From the NCBI GenBank assembly GCA_038049695.1, contig CP142461.1, positions 30,821,001-30,885,000 of the forward strand: a stretch of DNA of 64,000 bases, in the 5' to 3' direction. The notes beneath the pieces were generated by a model. The model saw only the letters and a list, made by a program, of their open reading frames with translations, had not been told where the DNA came from and did no database searches. Of this stretch, positions 1 to 12,118 are shown in pieces. Each line of letters opens with the position of its first letter. Position 1 is the first letter of the stretch. Both the position numbers and the translations under genes were made by a program. Origin of the DNA: Cinnamomum chago. Taxonomy: Eukaryota; Streptophyta; Magnoliopsida; Laurales; Lauraceae.

Positions 1-27
1 CGGGACCTGAAAATTTTAGAGTGATTT

Positions 28-224
28 GGAGGGGTGCGCCAGGCCCATGCAGTAGTGCAACACATAGGCGACACATGAAGACCCCAGCAGCAAGCTACTG
101 TGGTGGGCCCTCCCCCAAGAAAAATTAATTTAATATCATGTGACCCAATGGGCCACGTATCAGATATTAAACTGATAAGAACAGATACTACACTTGATCT
201 TAGCCAAAAGGCCGAGAAAGGTAT
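28..224 (-). ncRNA. U2: U2 spliceosomal small nuclear RNA gene
   Basis: Read on the minus strand from 224, the sequence begins ATACCTTTCTCGGCCTTTTG, the invariant 5' end of U2 snRNA, and continues through the branch-point-pairing motif GUAGUA (191-186) and the stem IIa region. The 3' half keeps the late stem-loops and ends GGCGCACCCCTCC near 28. The length of about 197 nt fits plant U2. U2 pairs with the intron branch point in the spliceosome. Several 3'-half positions differ from the plant consensus as I remember it. The stem after GATA reads GTGGCCCA/TGGGTCAC, which still pairs with one G-U. The Sm site (about 113-128) reads ATTTTTCTTGG rather than an unbroken U run. With a matching upstream promoter this looks like a real gene copy, but a diverged or weakly expressed variant cannot be excluded. 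Confidence 0.93.
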
Positions 225-251
225 GAAATGGGATGAGTCTTCTTTGGTCCT

Positions 252-300
252 TTATTACATTGCTTCCTGTGATACTTTTCCTTCGTAAACGATGTGGGAC
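252..300 (-). promoter_or_regulatory. Plant snRNA promoter: USE plus TATA-like box
   Basis: On the minus strand, 300-290 reads GTCCCACATCG, an exact plant upstream sequence element (USE, RTCCCACATCG). A TATA-like stretch (TGTAATAAA, about 260-252) lies some 30 bp downstream of it and about 30 bp before the U2 start at 224. In plants this USE-TATA spacing, about three helical turns, specifies RNA polymerase II rather than III, as expected for U2. The TATA box is weak. Confidence 0.85.
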
Positions 301-644
301 TCTCAAGTCTCCACTAGCAAGTAGTAGGGAATTTCTTCAAGCTGCTGCTTCCCAGTCACAAACAGCCAGTCTTCCTCTAGGTCCTACAAGTGTGGCCCAG
401 TGTGCAAAGCTAACCCATCAAGCGGTCTAAATCTCAAGATCTAACATAGGTAGACGGTTGCGAAATCATAGGCATCTCCTCATCACAACCCATTCACACT
501 GGATAAGTGCTTGATCTCAAGAGAAGTGTTTTTTCATCCTCTAGGCTTTCTGAAGTATTGTGAAGTAAGTGGAACTCGCAGTGAAGTCCATATGTGAGTT
601 TCCGAATATTTTTCCAAATGAAGTGCCAAATTTACCACCTATTA
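301..644. other. No recognised feature
   Basis: Upstream flank of the U2 gene. I see no coding homology or clear repeat before the gypsy remnant begins. Confidence 0.5.
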
Positions 645-1285
645 GGGAGATGGATTTCACCATATAGTTGTTGCCAAAGATAGCCCCAATCTCTAAAGCA
701 CCATATAAAATGGTTCCTACAAAGCTAAGAGAACTAAAGGTCCGATTGCAGGAGTTGCTAGATAAGGGGTTTTTTTGCTCGAGTATTTCTCCTTGGGGAG
801 CGCCTATTTTGTTCGTGAAGAAGAAAGATGGCACCTTATGAATGTGTATCGACTATAGGCAACTTAACCAGGTGACGATAAAGAACAAATATCCACTGCC
901 TATAATTGATGAACTATTTGATCAGTTGCAAGGTGCAGCCCATTTCTCGAAAATTGATCTTACGCCTAGATATCACCAGTTGAGGGTTAAAGAGCAAGAT
1001 ATAGCCAAGACAGTTTTCCGGACGAGGTATCGATATGTGTTATTCCTTTTGAACTAACGAATGCCCCAGGAGTTTTATGTCTTTGATGAACATAATCTTT
1101 GTCCCATACTTGGATCAGTTCACGGTAGTTTTTATTGATGACATCTTGGTATACTCGAAGTCTATGGAAGATCATGCTAAGCATTTGAAAAATTAATTGC
1201 AGGTATTGAGGGACAATCAGTTATACGCTAAGTGGTGTTGGGCCGAATTGATAGAAGCCCAATTTGGCATTCGATACAAATTTGT
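645..1285 (+). pseudogene. Ty3/gypsy reverse transcriptase remnant
   Basis: Translated pieces match the gypsy polyprotein reverse transcriptase in order: [83 protein letters not shown], then in shifted frames [10 protein letters not shown] and the catalytic-site block [12 protein letters not shown] followed by LYAKW. It is clearly dead. A stop replaces the usual Arg after KKDGTL (TGA at about 839), the frame shifts after RTRY (about 1030), and there are further stops. No LTR, integrase or gag is visible around it, so it is an isolated fragment. Confidence 0.9.
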
Positions 1286-4237
1286 CAAGTGGTCTTGATC
1301 AGAAAATTACTAATTACTGGTGGTTCTTGTGCTTTCTTATTTTCCTTCAGCTGATAGACTTAATTTAGATTCCTTTTCTACACCCAACTCTGTTTGTGGT
1401 CCACAAAGCATGGTCATTGGTCATCATAAATGACTTTTAGAGTACAGAAATTGGTTTAAATTAGGCCCTGTTTTTTGTCACAGAACATTCCTGACAATGA
1501 TATAGTTTTGTTGATTTTGATACTGGGACAGCTTATGGGACCCACATCGTCACAGTCCTTTTGTCATCTTGTTGTTCAGCAGAATCATCCTCCTAGATCT
1601 TTTTTGCACCCTCTGAGATGGAGATGTGTCCTTTGGCCTACAACTCTTATTCCAGGCCCATTGAGACTTGACAGTTTGTGCAAGTTGAGCCATAGCTTAG
1701 TTATCCAAACAGTTCATATGATTGGCTCCACTAAAGATGGCCCATACTTCAAAAATACCTCCCAGATTGGTGAATCAGGAACCTGACCTTACTCTAATAA
1801 GAAAATCACAAGGGCTTCCTTGAAATCCAGGCAAAAGGTAGGGACTAATTTATAAAACTTTGAAAAATTAAATTTGTTCTTAGAGTTTGTGATAATTTAA
1901 CTCATCCACCCATGGTTTAACAAAGTGCATGACTCAGCCAAATTTACTCAAACTCGGTCAGATTTCGAGTGGCTCAGCTGAAAACTCAAATCTAGACATC
2001 TAACCAACCCCTCGAAGAGTTTTATCCAATCCGTTGTCGAGCCAAGTTTCGACCTGGCCCCTACCGGAACAATGCCTTAACCATCTCAATCTTTGCGTGG
2101 TTCACCACTCAATGTAGATTTTGTTATGCCATAGGATTCAATTTGTAAGTCAGGATTTTAAAAAGTAGATTCTGATTAGTCAAATAGTTAGGATTCAAGA
2201 TAAATTCACCTATTGTATAGTTCAATAGTAGATCTTAACTCTTTTAAGATGACCCTATCAATATATATATATATATATATATATATTGATTGGATAGGGC
2301 TAAGCTGACATTGATGAAATGGAACTCAACATTCATGGTCATTTGTAAAAAGTTAAAACATTGAATGGGAATATTTAAGAGGTGAATTATTGAAGTTTGG
2401 CAAGTATGTCAAGGATAGTTGTTCTGCTTGGAATTCTAGAAGTGCAAGACATTCATGTGCTGTTTTCCATTTCATATTCAGGATTCCCATATGGGGTATC
2501 CACCTACCACCATAAGATGTTTGCAGTAGTCAATTAGATGATGGAACTCTTGTTTGTTATTCTTCTCTATGATGTACATATTTTTAGACTCTCAAAACAT
2601 GGCCACCCTCCTGAGTCCTGAGAGAAGGGAAAAAGTCCAAATAGAAAGACATATGAAGCAAGCAACCACAAATTAATTAGAAATGAATCAGACATGAGAT
2701 AATTGTGTCATTAGCAATTTTTTCTTTGGAACCGACACATTAATATAAACTGCGCAGACAGGGTCACAAATACATCAAGTAAAGAAGAGACTATCCCCTG
2801 TATCAGAATTCAAAGAAATAGATAGGATTACATTTCATGCTTCTGTTACATCACTTTCCCTCTCTCAATTGGAATGAGAATTTCAACATCTAGACAGTCA
2901 GTCAATACCCTTGAATCCTCACACATCATACGCAAGGAATTTCAGAAATTCAACAGAAAATCATGAGTTGAATGAAATGGGAATGTGGAACCATGAAAGT
3001 ACGTGGATTAACTTTGGTATTACTGTCGAACCATAAGGAGTTAATTCTAAGTGAACTCGGGTTTCATCCAAAAGTTTTCAAAATTCTATTTGGCATTTAT
3101 AGAAGAGAATTAATCCAGAAAAGGGATTGGTATGATCTGCAACAGCAATAGCAAGTAGAAAAGAGCTTGTGTGCATGAATGTAATCACTGTACAATAACA
3201 TCCTAAGGTGATGGGAAAACCAGTCCTAATTGCTTTGACTGTTAAAGGATTCAGCCATAGGGAATCCAAAGTCCAAACCTAGGAAAAATTGCATAAGTAT
3301 TGCTGTGAATTTTCGACAAAGCGATATACCATACAGAAAGAACTCCTTAGAAATTTCAAACTTTTTTCTCTGATTAAAAAACAAAGTCATGTGAGAAATA
3401 TCTATAGAAAATAGAAAAGTTAGAAATGCCAAACATGTACACACAAGAGATATATAGATGTTGGCTGCACCGTCCTCCATTTAACTTGAGGCAATATCAC
3501 GTCAGATAGATAAATATGATACTTGCACTAACTCCCCTTTCAAAAAAAAATTATCCAATCAGGTTAGGCTATATTGAACAGAAGACAAAAGATGCTAGCT
3601 TTGAACATCTTAATATTGCAATAGCAGTTTTTGTGGAAATAAAGTCAAATCATGTGACATTTACCTTCAACATGGGAACTATTAGAACTTCGTTTTTCAA
3701 ATATGGTGAAACACTGAACACTATGCTTGTCCAAGGCTCCTAGCACAAAAGGGAGATGGAGGATTGAATAATATTTCCATTGTCAGTAGGTGACCAACCC
3801 CAATAAACTTCATTTCATGATGACTTTCAGCGTGTGATGTAAATTAGCCAATTTTAGGTAGCACAAAGAGATTGATGATAATAATAAATTACAATTATCT
3901 GTTTAAAAACAGAAAGTCAATGATCTTTACACTTAAATACAGACTAATTAAGGTAGTTTGCACAGAGAAAACAATGACATGATTTCATTTCTCGTTAACG
4001 GGACATTCGACATATTACAGGACAATGAAAGAGATTATAACACCAACATCCGTTTAAAATAATAATAATAATAATAATAAACAACTCCAAAGAAACCTGT
4101 AAAAAAATGAATGATCTCTCTAAGCCAAACTACCTTCAATTTGGTAGCCAACAACTTAACAAAATTTCACTATACAGAAAGAAAAACTTGCAACAAAACC
4201 CTAGCTGTTTCTGTTGATTAGTCTAACCAACAGATGG
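1286..4237. other. Intergenic, no gene recognised
   Basis: This 2.95-kb stretch has only short open frames without recognisable homology. It holds two simple repeats: (AT)n at 2260-2287 and (AAT)n at 4058-4081. The end nearest 4237 should include the 3' UTR of the receptor kinase, which reads leftwards. I see no clear AATAAA signal to fix its end. Confidence 0.5.
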
Positions 4238-4567
4238 TCATCTTCCTCGTACAATGCTCAGTGACATCTCATTCACCGAAACCGGATACTTCGAAGAAGA
4301 GGAGAACATAGCAGAGGCTTCAGAGCCACCACTGCTGGATTCTGCACCCTTGACATTGATAAAGGGAGGCTGAGTCGGAAGAGGAAGGTCCTTTCCTTTA
4401 CCAGTGAGCATCTCCACCACTTTCCACATTGGTGGCCGAAGGTTTGGAGATGCTTGTGTGCAAAGAAGACCCACATGAAATACGTTTAGAACTTCTTCAG
4501 AGCATTGGCCTTGAAGATAAGGATCAAGCAATTCCATCAATGTTTTTGAAGTATAATGATCCCAAAT
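4238..4567 (-). CDS. CRK exon 7: kinase C-lobe and tail
   Basis: Residues 533-641 and the stop codon TGA at 4240-4238. Contains [28 protein letters not shown] and the proline-rich PLPTQPPF, then a Ser-rich tail of about 40 residues ending in VRGR. Acceptor ATCAG|ATT. Confidence 0.95.
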   Translation of the reverse strand: MWDHYTSKTLMELLDPYLQGQCSEEVLNVFHVGLLCTQASPNLRPPMWKVVEMLTGKGKDLPLPTQPPFINVKGAESSSGGSEASAMFSSSSKYPVSVNEMSLSIVRGR

Positions 4568-7500
4568 CTGATAAAGGAAGATAGACAAATAAAATAGTCA
4601 AAAGATGAGGTAGCGTGCAATTGTTAGCAAAATGGAAGATCTAGACATAGGGCAAAAAATGATACCATAGACATGAGTGAATGTCCTTCTCCTGATGTTG
4701 CGAGGGAATTATTTTTTCGGCCTGTGATCAATTCAAGAACAACTATCCCATAGCTGTAAATGTCAGCCTTCTCTGTTAACTGCCCATGAACAACGTATTC
4801 AGGAGCCATGTAGCCTCTGGAAAGACAATTGACAGTTCAAGGTCACCAATCCAATAGTAAGATTGAAGGAAAGTTTTGCTTTTTTTGGAAAATAACTGGA
4901 AGAAGTTTTCTGATATTTGAAGAAATCAAGTAGATAGAAAAGCCTTTCGTCAGTGACATAATTGGTCTAGTACAAAAAGAAATGAGTTCATTTATAGAAA
5001 AATGCTACCTGCCCTTTCTTCACAATGCCCAACCAGAACTATGGTTTTGAATAATCAGATTGGGCCCTTGTTCAAAGAAATTATTTAGCAAGTGGAATTA
5101 CGCTTATTGGTAACATGACTCAAACCTGCAACCTTGTAGCAGCAATGATCATGTTCCAACTATGCTACAGGATTCTGTCAACATAGTAATTCATCGTCGT
5201 TACTTTCATGAATATATCAGCAACTTCTTTGACCATCCAGAAACAACATCACTAAACCTACAGCTATCCAGGTTCCTTTAGTTTTATTACCCAACCATTA
5301 TTGAAACAATCTTTCAGGGGACAAGTATGAATGACACCTGTTTGAGATCCCAGGAGAATTATAACTGAGTCAAAGATAAAAGGGTGTGTTTGGATGACCT
5401 AGCAGGATAGATACTTTTGGGCCATATGGCAAAAAGCAGAGAAATATATCCTACATGCTTTTCCACCAATTAAGGCATAAAAGCACTTCTCCTCTAAACA
5501 CAAATTTGAAGAGGCCAATATTCTCAAATGTCAAGCAGAATGAACACATCCCTTTAAGGCAATCTATCTGATCTAACAGTGATTTGTTGTATATCCAAAT
5601 GCACTCTAAGTTCCCATCATGCAATGACTAAGAGAATGCGAAACAAAACAAACTTAAAATCCACAAAAATCACGAAAGGAAGCAGCATAAGATTTCTATG
5701 AACTTAGGCTGATCACTCATACTTAAAGAACTCTACCATGGTACTTCATGAGCTGGACCCAAGCCTAGGTAAAGGAGGAGAGTTGTGTTAGATTGCGAGT
5801 TGGTAATAGAAAACTTGGCATGCTTTAATATCAGTTCTAATTTATGGGTAGAAGAAAACAAACTCACAAGTCCAACCTGAGATATATGGGACAAGGCTTT
5901 AGTGATGGTGATGGTGATGATAACGATGATGAAATCTTACACTGAATTATAGAATTTTTGCAGGAAAAATTGCAATTCAACCAAAGAGGAAAGAAAATCT
6001 AAAATGAAGGTCATATAAATCAAATATTAGTGTGTGATTTGAATAACAGGCAAAAGATTGATGGCACTCACAGAGTTCCAGCTAATCCAGTACTCAGATG
6101 GCTCTGGTCCTCTGCAAAACACCGCGCAAGGCCAAAATCTGCTATCTTGGGCTTGAATCTCTCATCTAACAGTATATTGCTAGCTTTTATATCACGGTGA
6201 ATGATTCTAATCTCAGAAGCGTCATGAAGGTAAGCTAGCCCTTCTGCTGTACCAACAATAATATTGAATCTCCTTTGCCAATCCAATTCATTCTTCTTAA
6301 AGGAGTCTGTTTGTACAATAACAATACAAGCCACACATCAATTCATATTATCAGTCTTAGGATGTTATAGAAAATCTAAAACATGTAAGATATTTTAAAC
6401 AATGAACAGAAATAGATTGATAGATACCAAATAAGAACTGATCCAAGCTACTGTTGCAAAGATACTCGTAAACCAAGAGACTCTCAGGCCCTTCGATGCT
6501 GCAACCAAGAAGCTTAACAAGATTTTTGTGCTGAATTTGACTAATGAGATTGACTTCATTGAAGAACTGATCTGCCCAATGCCTTGTGTTTAAGAACAGT
6601 CTCTTCACTGCAATTTCCCTACCATCTGGTAGAACTCCCTGACAAAAAGGGAATCATAGAACTCAATATAAACTCCACATTACTGCTGCGTGGAAAACAA
6701 ATTACAATCCAAAAATGGTGGAGGAACAACATCATAACGAGATATTTGAAGAATCCTCATGGATGATGAAATAAACTTGATTAGGAGTTGAGATATAAGC
6801 GTTGACTACCTTATAAACAGAACCATAACCCCCTTGGCCAAGCTTGTTTCTTTGATCAAAATTATCTGTTGCTTTTCTCAAATCTGCATATTTGAAACTG
6901 AGGTTGGACTCTGAAATTGATCTGATAATTTCTGCCGAATTATCATCCATATCTGAAATGAATCTCCCATAGACAACTAGTCAGAGCTCAGAACACATCA
7001 CATATACCATTTAAAGGAGTTTTGTCTAGTTATTTCTTAAATGTCATTACCATCAGTATCAGCACCAGCAGAAGAACCCTTCCTTCTAATCCAGAAAATA
7101 GCTGCTCCTATAACAACCGCTGACACAAAAACACATCCAAGTGCAACCCCCACTCGACGTCCAACTTTTGAAAAAAGAATTGAAAAAAATTATATATCAA
7201 AATTTGATTCAATAAATATGAAATCACTAAATTAAGCTCAATTTTTATTGTAGCACATTCACTTAAAGTTAAGAAGAAACCATAAAAAAATACCAGCTTC
7301 CCCAAGAAACCTGTAGTTTTCTAAAGTTAAGTGAGCAGGTGTTCATTAAATCCATTTGAAATGTAAGTCCCAGAGTCCACTATTACCCATACTCATATCA
7401 CCTACTCCTTAGAATCTATTCAAGTATTCAATCAAAGATAGCACAACAATCATTAATCCTAAATCACAACTAAGCTTCATTTAGCACCAAAATCTTAATA

Positions 7501-8778
7501 AACTGAATAATTAGCCAATTATAACAATCAAAGCATGTAAAAAAGGGTGGACCCATTATACCAAAACCCAAATTACAATCACAAACTGGTCATAATCATT
7601 CTTTGGCAATGATCTCATCAGATTCCCAAAGGATCTGATCACCAATTAAGGTCAACCTCAAATGTAACTTTGCCTCATGAATCATAAGTTGCTATATTTA
7701 TATTGCCAAATCATCAACACCCATGAGATCAATATTTCAAGTAGGATATACGCAAGACCTTAAGTCAAGCTGTAGCTTCAGCAGCCCAGAATCTGATTTA
7801 AATCATAATCGCAAATTAATTTCAATCCATCTAGAATCTTATTTTAAAAAATAATACAAAGTTAATTGCAATCCATCCTATCTTTTCAATATAAAACAAG
7901 AAACAAATTAGCTCATTCATCCAAGAAATTCCTAGAAGAGAAAAGGTTACTACAAAATTAGCAATCATCCAAGCATAGCTCTATTGTAAGCACTAATCAA
8001 AAGTCACAAACAGGCAAACAAGATCAGAACAATTACCCGAAGAACCACCACTAGACGACAGCGACACCTCATAAAACTTCTCTGTGGAGTACCTCACATA
8101 GCAACCAGCGTTGAGAGCCTTTCCATCAGCAGCTGGAAGACACCCAACAACACTCTCCCCTGCCTTCTCCAAACACTCCTTACACCCACTCCTATTAACA
8201 GACCTCCAACACTCTGCAATCCCATAAATTTCCGAACGAGAAGACACTGACACATTCCCCACCTTGTAATAATCTCTCTCTCCATAAGCCTCTGACACCA
8301 AATTCTTCACCAACCCATTTGCCATCTGTCTGAAATCCGTCGAATTCGACTCATTTGTCGATGACCCACAAACTGAAGTGTCCCAATTATCGATGACATC
8401 GCCGGAAAAGTTGTAATAACCATAGGCTAAGAAGCACCCATCAAGGTAGATTCGCGCATAAGTGGAAGGAAGACAGAGGGGTAGTTTTACTCTGCTCTCA
8501 GCATAGCAGAGCTGGCAATCAATCGAAGAGAGGTACCCGAAGCACTGTCCTAGGCCGTATACCCGCTCGGAGACGTTTTCGCCGGAGACGGAGATGCCGA
8601 AGCCGTCGGCGGCGACTTTCTGCGATACGATTTCCATTGCATTGACAAAATTCACGTCGAAGATTTCTGGGTGTTGGGTCTTGTTGGGGCTGCAGATGGA
8701 TTTCATTATGGCCGGCCCGTCGTCGGAGGTGGCGAGGGTGGTGAATAGGAGGAAGAAGGATAAGATGGTCAATACCAT
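4238..8778 (-). CDS. Cysteine-rich receptor-like protein kinase (DUF26 RLK), complete
   Basis: Seven exons join in one frame: 8778-8037, 7164-7051, 6952-6810, 6638-6428, 6306-6072, 4816-4666 and 4567-4238, 641 codons in all, with GT-AG at every border. Residues 1-18 form a signal peptide. Two DUF26 (Gnk2) domains follow, each with C-X8-C-X2-C (C79/C88/C91 and C190/C199/C202). A transmembrane helix at about 252-273 is followed by basic RRK, then a Ser/Thr kinase: glycine loop GQGGYGSV (324-331), K345 in IAVK, E361, HRDIKASN (440-447), DFG (460-462) and GTLGYMAPEY (480-489). All catalytic residues are present and it is an RD kinase, so it should be active. The family acts at the plasma membrane in stress, immune and redox signalling. 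The kinase C-terminus ([22 protein letters not shown]) looks to me most like the CRK2/CRK42 group. I leave the symbol empty because the orthologue needs a tree. Confidence 0.95.
4666..4816 (-). CDS. CRK exon 6: P+1 loop and helix F
   Basis: Residues 482-532. Begins by completing the Leu of [20 protein letters not shown], then [19 protein letters not shown]. It follows the longest intron of this gene (4817-6071). Acceptor CCAG|A, donor ATG|GTATCA. Confidence 0.95.
5881..5935 (+). repeat. RTE-like tail in CRK intron 5
   Basis: GGGACAAGGCTTTAGTGATG then GTGATGGTGATGATAACGATGATG resembles the RTE 3' tail at 63430 and 36740. No body and no target duplication, so it may be only a simple repeat. 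Confidence 0.4.
6072..6306 (-). CDS. CRK exon 5: kinase catalytic loop
   Basis: Residues 404-481. Carries [23 protein letters not shown] and the start of the activation segment up to GT. Acceptor ACAG|AC; donor ACTCT|GTGAG, ending in phase 2. Confidence 0.95.
6428..6638 (-). CDS. CRK exon 4: kinase N-lobe
   Basis: Residues 334-403. Carries the ATP-anchoring lysine (IAVKR) and the alpha-C glutamate (FFNEV), then [20 protein letters not shown] and the hinge region VYEYL. Acceptor GTCAG|GGA, donor TTTG|GTATC. Confidence 0.95.
6810..6952 (-). CDS. CRK exon 3: juxtamembrane and glycine-rich loop
   Basis: Residues 286-333. Contains [20 protein letters not shown] and the ATP-binding loop [10 protein letters not shown]. 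Acceptor TTTCAG|AT, donor AAG|GTAGTC, ending in phase 0. Confidence 0.95.
7051..7164 (-). CDS. CRK exon 2: transmembrane segment
   Basis: A 114-bp phase 1-1 exon. It encodes the membrane helix [20 protein letters not shown] and the stop-transfer WIRRK, then a short Ser/Gly/Ala linker. The acceptor AAAAG|TT and donor G|GTAATG keep the frame with both neighbours. Confidence 0.93.
8037..8778 (-). CDS. CRK exon 1: signal peptide and both DUF26 domains
   Basis: Encodes residues 1-247 plus one base. The ATG at 8778 is chosen because it is followed at once by a hydrophobic signal peptide ([17 protein letters not shown]). Several N-glycosylation sequons (for example NFS, NVS, NRS) fit an extracellular domain. 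The donor G|GTAATT is at 8036; reading on past it gives only a few residues before a stop. Confidence 0.95.
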
Positions 8779-8825
8779 TTGTGGAGGTTGGTGGATTGGA
8801 GGGTGCTTGATGGTAGTGGTGGTGT

Positions 8826-8863
8826 TGGTTTTGGCTTTGGCTTTGGCTTTGGTTTTGGTTTTG
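8826..8863 (-). repeat. Hexanucleotide repeat in CRK 5' UTR
   Basis: About six tandem units of GGCTTT/GGTTTT on the plus strand, so CCAAAG/CCAAAA in the CRK leader, ending roughly 45 bp before the start codon. The tract is likely to vary in length between individuals. Confidence 0.8.
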
Positions 8864-9016
8864 GTGTCTGATGAAACTCTCCTCCATGGGAAGATCTGTT
8901 GCAGAGCTGATGAAGGTTTTTATTGGTAAGATGGCTGCTGTTTGGAGTCTGCAATTTGAAGGGAGGAGGGTAGTTTGGAGGGAACCTTGGTAGTTATGAA
9001 AATAACTGAAATGCCA

Positions 9017-9025
9017 TTTTATATA
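9017..9025 (-). promoter_or_regulatory. Candidate TATA box of the CRK gene
   Basis: The minus strand reads TATATAAAA at 9025-9017. With the usual 25-35 bp to the start of transcription it would give a leader of about 210 nt. No other strong TATA sequence was noticed closer to the ATG. Confidence 0.55.
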
Positions 9026-9029
9026 GACT

Positions 9030-10424
9030 GACAAAACTAAACCAAAGGCAGCACTTTTCCACAGAAAAAATAATGGAAAGTAGAAATGCCTTTTTGCAAT
9101 GAAAAATATTTCATTTTTAGTGCGGTTGTTTTTTTTTTTTTTTTGAGATAAATAAATAAATTATATATTTTTTAATTTTATGAAAAAGTATTTTTCAATG
9201 GTGGGAATGGGTTTTCCGTATAAAGAGGAATAGCTTTTGATGGAATTGATTTTCCTTTCTTGTCTTTTTCTTTATCCGAAAGATATACAAGGAATTAAAA
9301 AAGTCAATTTCCTTTTTCTTAGATAAGTAGTTTTGCTTGTAATTCTCCTTCCATTTTTAAAATAGCTTCTCGCATACCAATTTCATTTAGATAGAGTTTT
9401 ATTACGCTTTGAATAACATCCACTTCAAAATAAAAGTAGACTCAAAATGCGAATCATTTAGAGTTGATCTCTTGAGTGGGGGCCCTTAGTGAGAATTTAA
9501 GTTTTACAAAAGAAATACTTTATTTTATATGAATATTTTGATTCAATACCGTCTGGGCCCATTGTCAAATTGATTTGTATGAATTACTTGAATTGTTTAT
9601 AATATTCTATATGAAATATCAATTTGAAAGTGGGTCAATTGAGTGAAATTTGTTGGGGACTATATACTGCATAGGAAGGTCATTTTATCAATAATTTAGT
9701 CCCCATCGCCGCCGCCCCCTTTTGAGTGGACCATTAGGGACCTTGAAATTATTATTTGACTACAAAAGGCTAAATTACTTTTCATGAGAGATTTCGCTCC
9801 AATATAATATAGGTCTTCTGTTATATTGATCTCTTATAAATATATAATATTCTATCTTCCCCCAAACCAAAATCCTAGGTCGGCCACTGGCTAAGATCTA
9901 AATATTAGGTACATTAAGGTCTTTATACATTCATGAGATTGATAATTACCAATGAAGTTGTGTATGTTGTTCATCTGGCTGGACACCAAACAAATTAAAC
10001 TTCAACCATTTACGGGCAAATCTTTCAGTACGGTGCCTCACCATTAAGGCTGCTGCCTACCAAATGGATAGTCTGCTAGTAGTTTTCATATTAATTGGCA
10101 CACTAATGGGTCCACCTGCATTGAATTGGCTCATTGTTATCTGCCCCTGCACACAAGAATTTATTTTGAGAAAGTTTCTAATACATGTCATTGATACACT
10201 TGGCAGATGATGTGAGATCTGAAGTGGGCCACATATCACTATCGCCGACCATTGAAAAGTGTTTTAAATGTCTTTTTCTTTATTAATTAATAAAATTGGC
10301 TTCCCATGGAATGTCTTGTCATGCATGGGACAAAGGACAATCAATACAGGTGTAAAAAATAATTATACACTCCACATATAATCTACCCAATAATTCACTT
10401 TAATCCAATGAAAGCTTAGGTTAT
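9030..10424. other. Intergenic, no gene recognised
   Basis: CRK upstream region and AT-rich intergenic DNA. There is a T-run near 9129-9144. I see no coding homology and no confident transposon ends. Confidence 0.5.
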
Positions 10425-10855
10425 TGTTTATGATTTTATACATAAAACATTAAAAAAAGTGAATCTGAAGCGTCACCCTAGTGGTAAGATGCATCCGTTT
10501 GTCTCTTCTTCTCATTTGATGTCTCATTCTCTCACTGGAGGGTTCTATTATCCTATTCGATGTCTATTGCCCTCACCCAATAGCTCAATAACCTCCTTAA
10601 CTTGAACACAAACAAATGTGAATTAAATCAAATAAAGATAAGCCCAAATAAAAATTTAGACCACTTTCTCTTATGATTTTTATATATAAAACGTTAAAAT
10701 GAGTGAATTGGATGAGTCACCCTAGCGATACTTTTCACTTCATCGCGGGTTTTTTTATCTCATTCAATGTCTACTTTGCTCACCCAAGGGCTCGATGAGG
10801 TCACTCGGTAGTAAAATAGAAGTGAATTGAATGAAAGAAAGATGAGGTCCAAGAA
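10425..10855. repeat. Diverged direct duplication, spacing about 240 bp
   Basis: Two copies share the order: GATTTT-TATA-AAAAC, GTGAAT...GTCACCCTAG, a CTCATT..ATGTCT segment, CTCACCCAA.GGCTC, then AAT-GAA. Copy one is about 10425-10625 and copy two about 10663-10855. The copies differ at many positions and have small indels, so the duplication is old. Confidence 0.65.
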
Positions 10856-12118
10856 GGTGAATGAGCTGTTTTAGGTTTCTTTGAACATATTTTCACAAGA
10901 AGAGAAAAATCAACCCAAGGGTAATTTGGAATTTAAAGAGATCTCCGAGGCTAATGCCTAATGAGACATGAAAATATTCTTTTCATTTGACTTTTGGGCC
11001 ACTGACAGCGTTTCAGTTGGAAATTAATTTGTCTATGCTGCTCGCCAGGTTACCGATACGATTTTCAGATGGAGTCGGCTCTGTAGTCCGCGGGAGCACC
11101 TTACTTTTTACATCGTCTTCTAAAATTACCCTAGTTTACAAACAAACAACATGAAGGTTTAATTTTCTAAATCCAATCCGATCAAAACAAACATCTCCTT
11201 CTCACATACCAGTGGGCTATCTGTGCTTTTTTTTTTTCCTTTATCATCAATGCTAACTCGGGTTTCCAACCTTTTAGCCTAGATTAATTCCTCTTGGCTC
11301 AAAAGGAAGTCAGATAAAATCTCTATGGCTTCCAGGTAGTAGTACTAGTGGACTCAATTTTATATTTATGAAAATTAAAAACATAGGATTGATACCAAGA
11401 CCTCTAACTTAAAAAGAGAGGAACCGTGGTCTTAACCACTCGACAAACCCTTAGGAATTAGGCTCCATGTCACTTCAATAAAAATATATATATATATATA
11501 TATATAATTCATTAGTTTTAAAGAAAATATTTGCATGTGGTTGATTCTACTTGTATTTTATTATAAGTACGTGTTCATTCTTCATTCAATTGGAGTTAAA
11601 AATGGATTAAGGGCTTTAATTGAGCAATTTGGATTAGGATTAATGGGGTTCGGCTCGGTTCCAAAACTCATATGAAAATTTTAAGCCTACCCTAAAAACC
11701 CATATAAAAATCTTAAATTTACCCCTCAAATCCACATTACAATTCTGGATTTGCCCGCAAAATTAAAATACCTAATTGGGACCACCCCAATTCTGGATTT
11801 TCCAACCTCTGCGCCGAAAGTAGCGCCATGACCATCATCCATCTACTCCATTTCACATTGCATGTGGTACTACCATCTTTGACTTACACGTGGCAGGAAT
11901 AAGGGCTGAAATTCAAAGATCGGTGATGATTATCCGTCCAGATGACGTTGGGTGGCCCACTAGCTTGATTAGCATTGAAGGCGTTAGTTATTTTACAAGG
12001 ACTACGTGGCCCTGCAATTCGATACGCGGACCGTCGAGGTTGGTGGGTTAGGTTGGAGTCCCATACGTGTCAACTAATATTTACAAATTTCACCTAGGGT
12101 ATAATTTATTAAATTTTA
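10856..12118. other. Intergenic, no gene recognised
   Basis: No coding homology seen. Contains (TA)n at 11483-11506 and a T-run near 11227. Confidence 0.5.

Noticed and set aside
8519..9034. 171-codon frame overlapping the CRK first exon on the same strand in another frame
   Set aside because: Out-of-frame shadow of the signal peptide and DUF26 exon; its Gln/Ser repeats come from the hexamer microsatellite.
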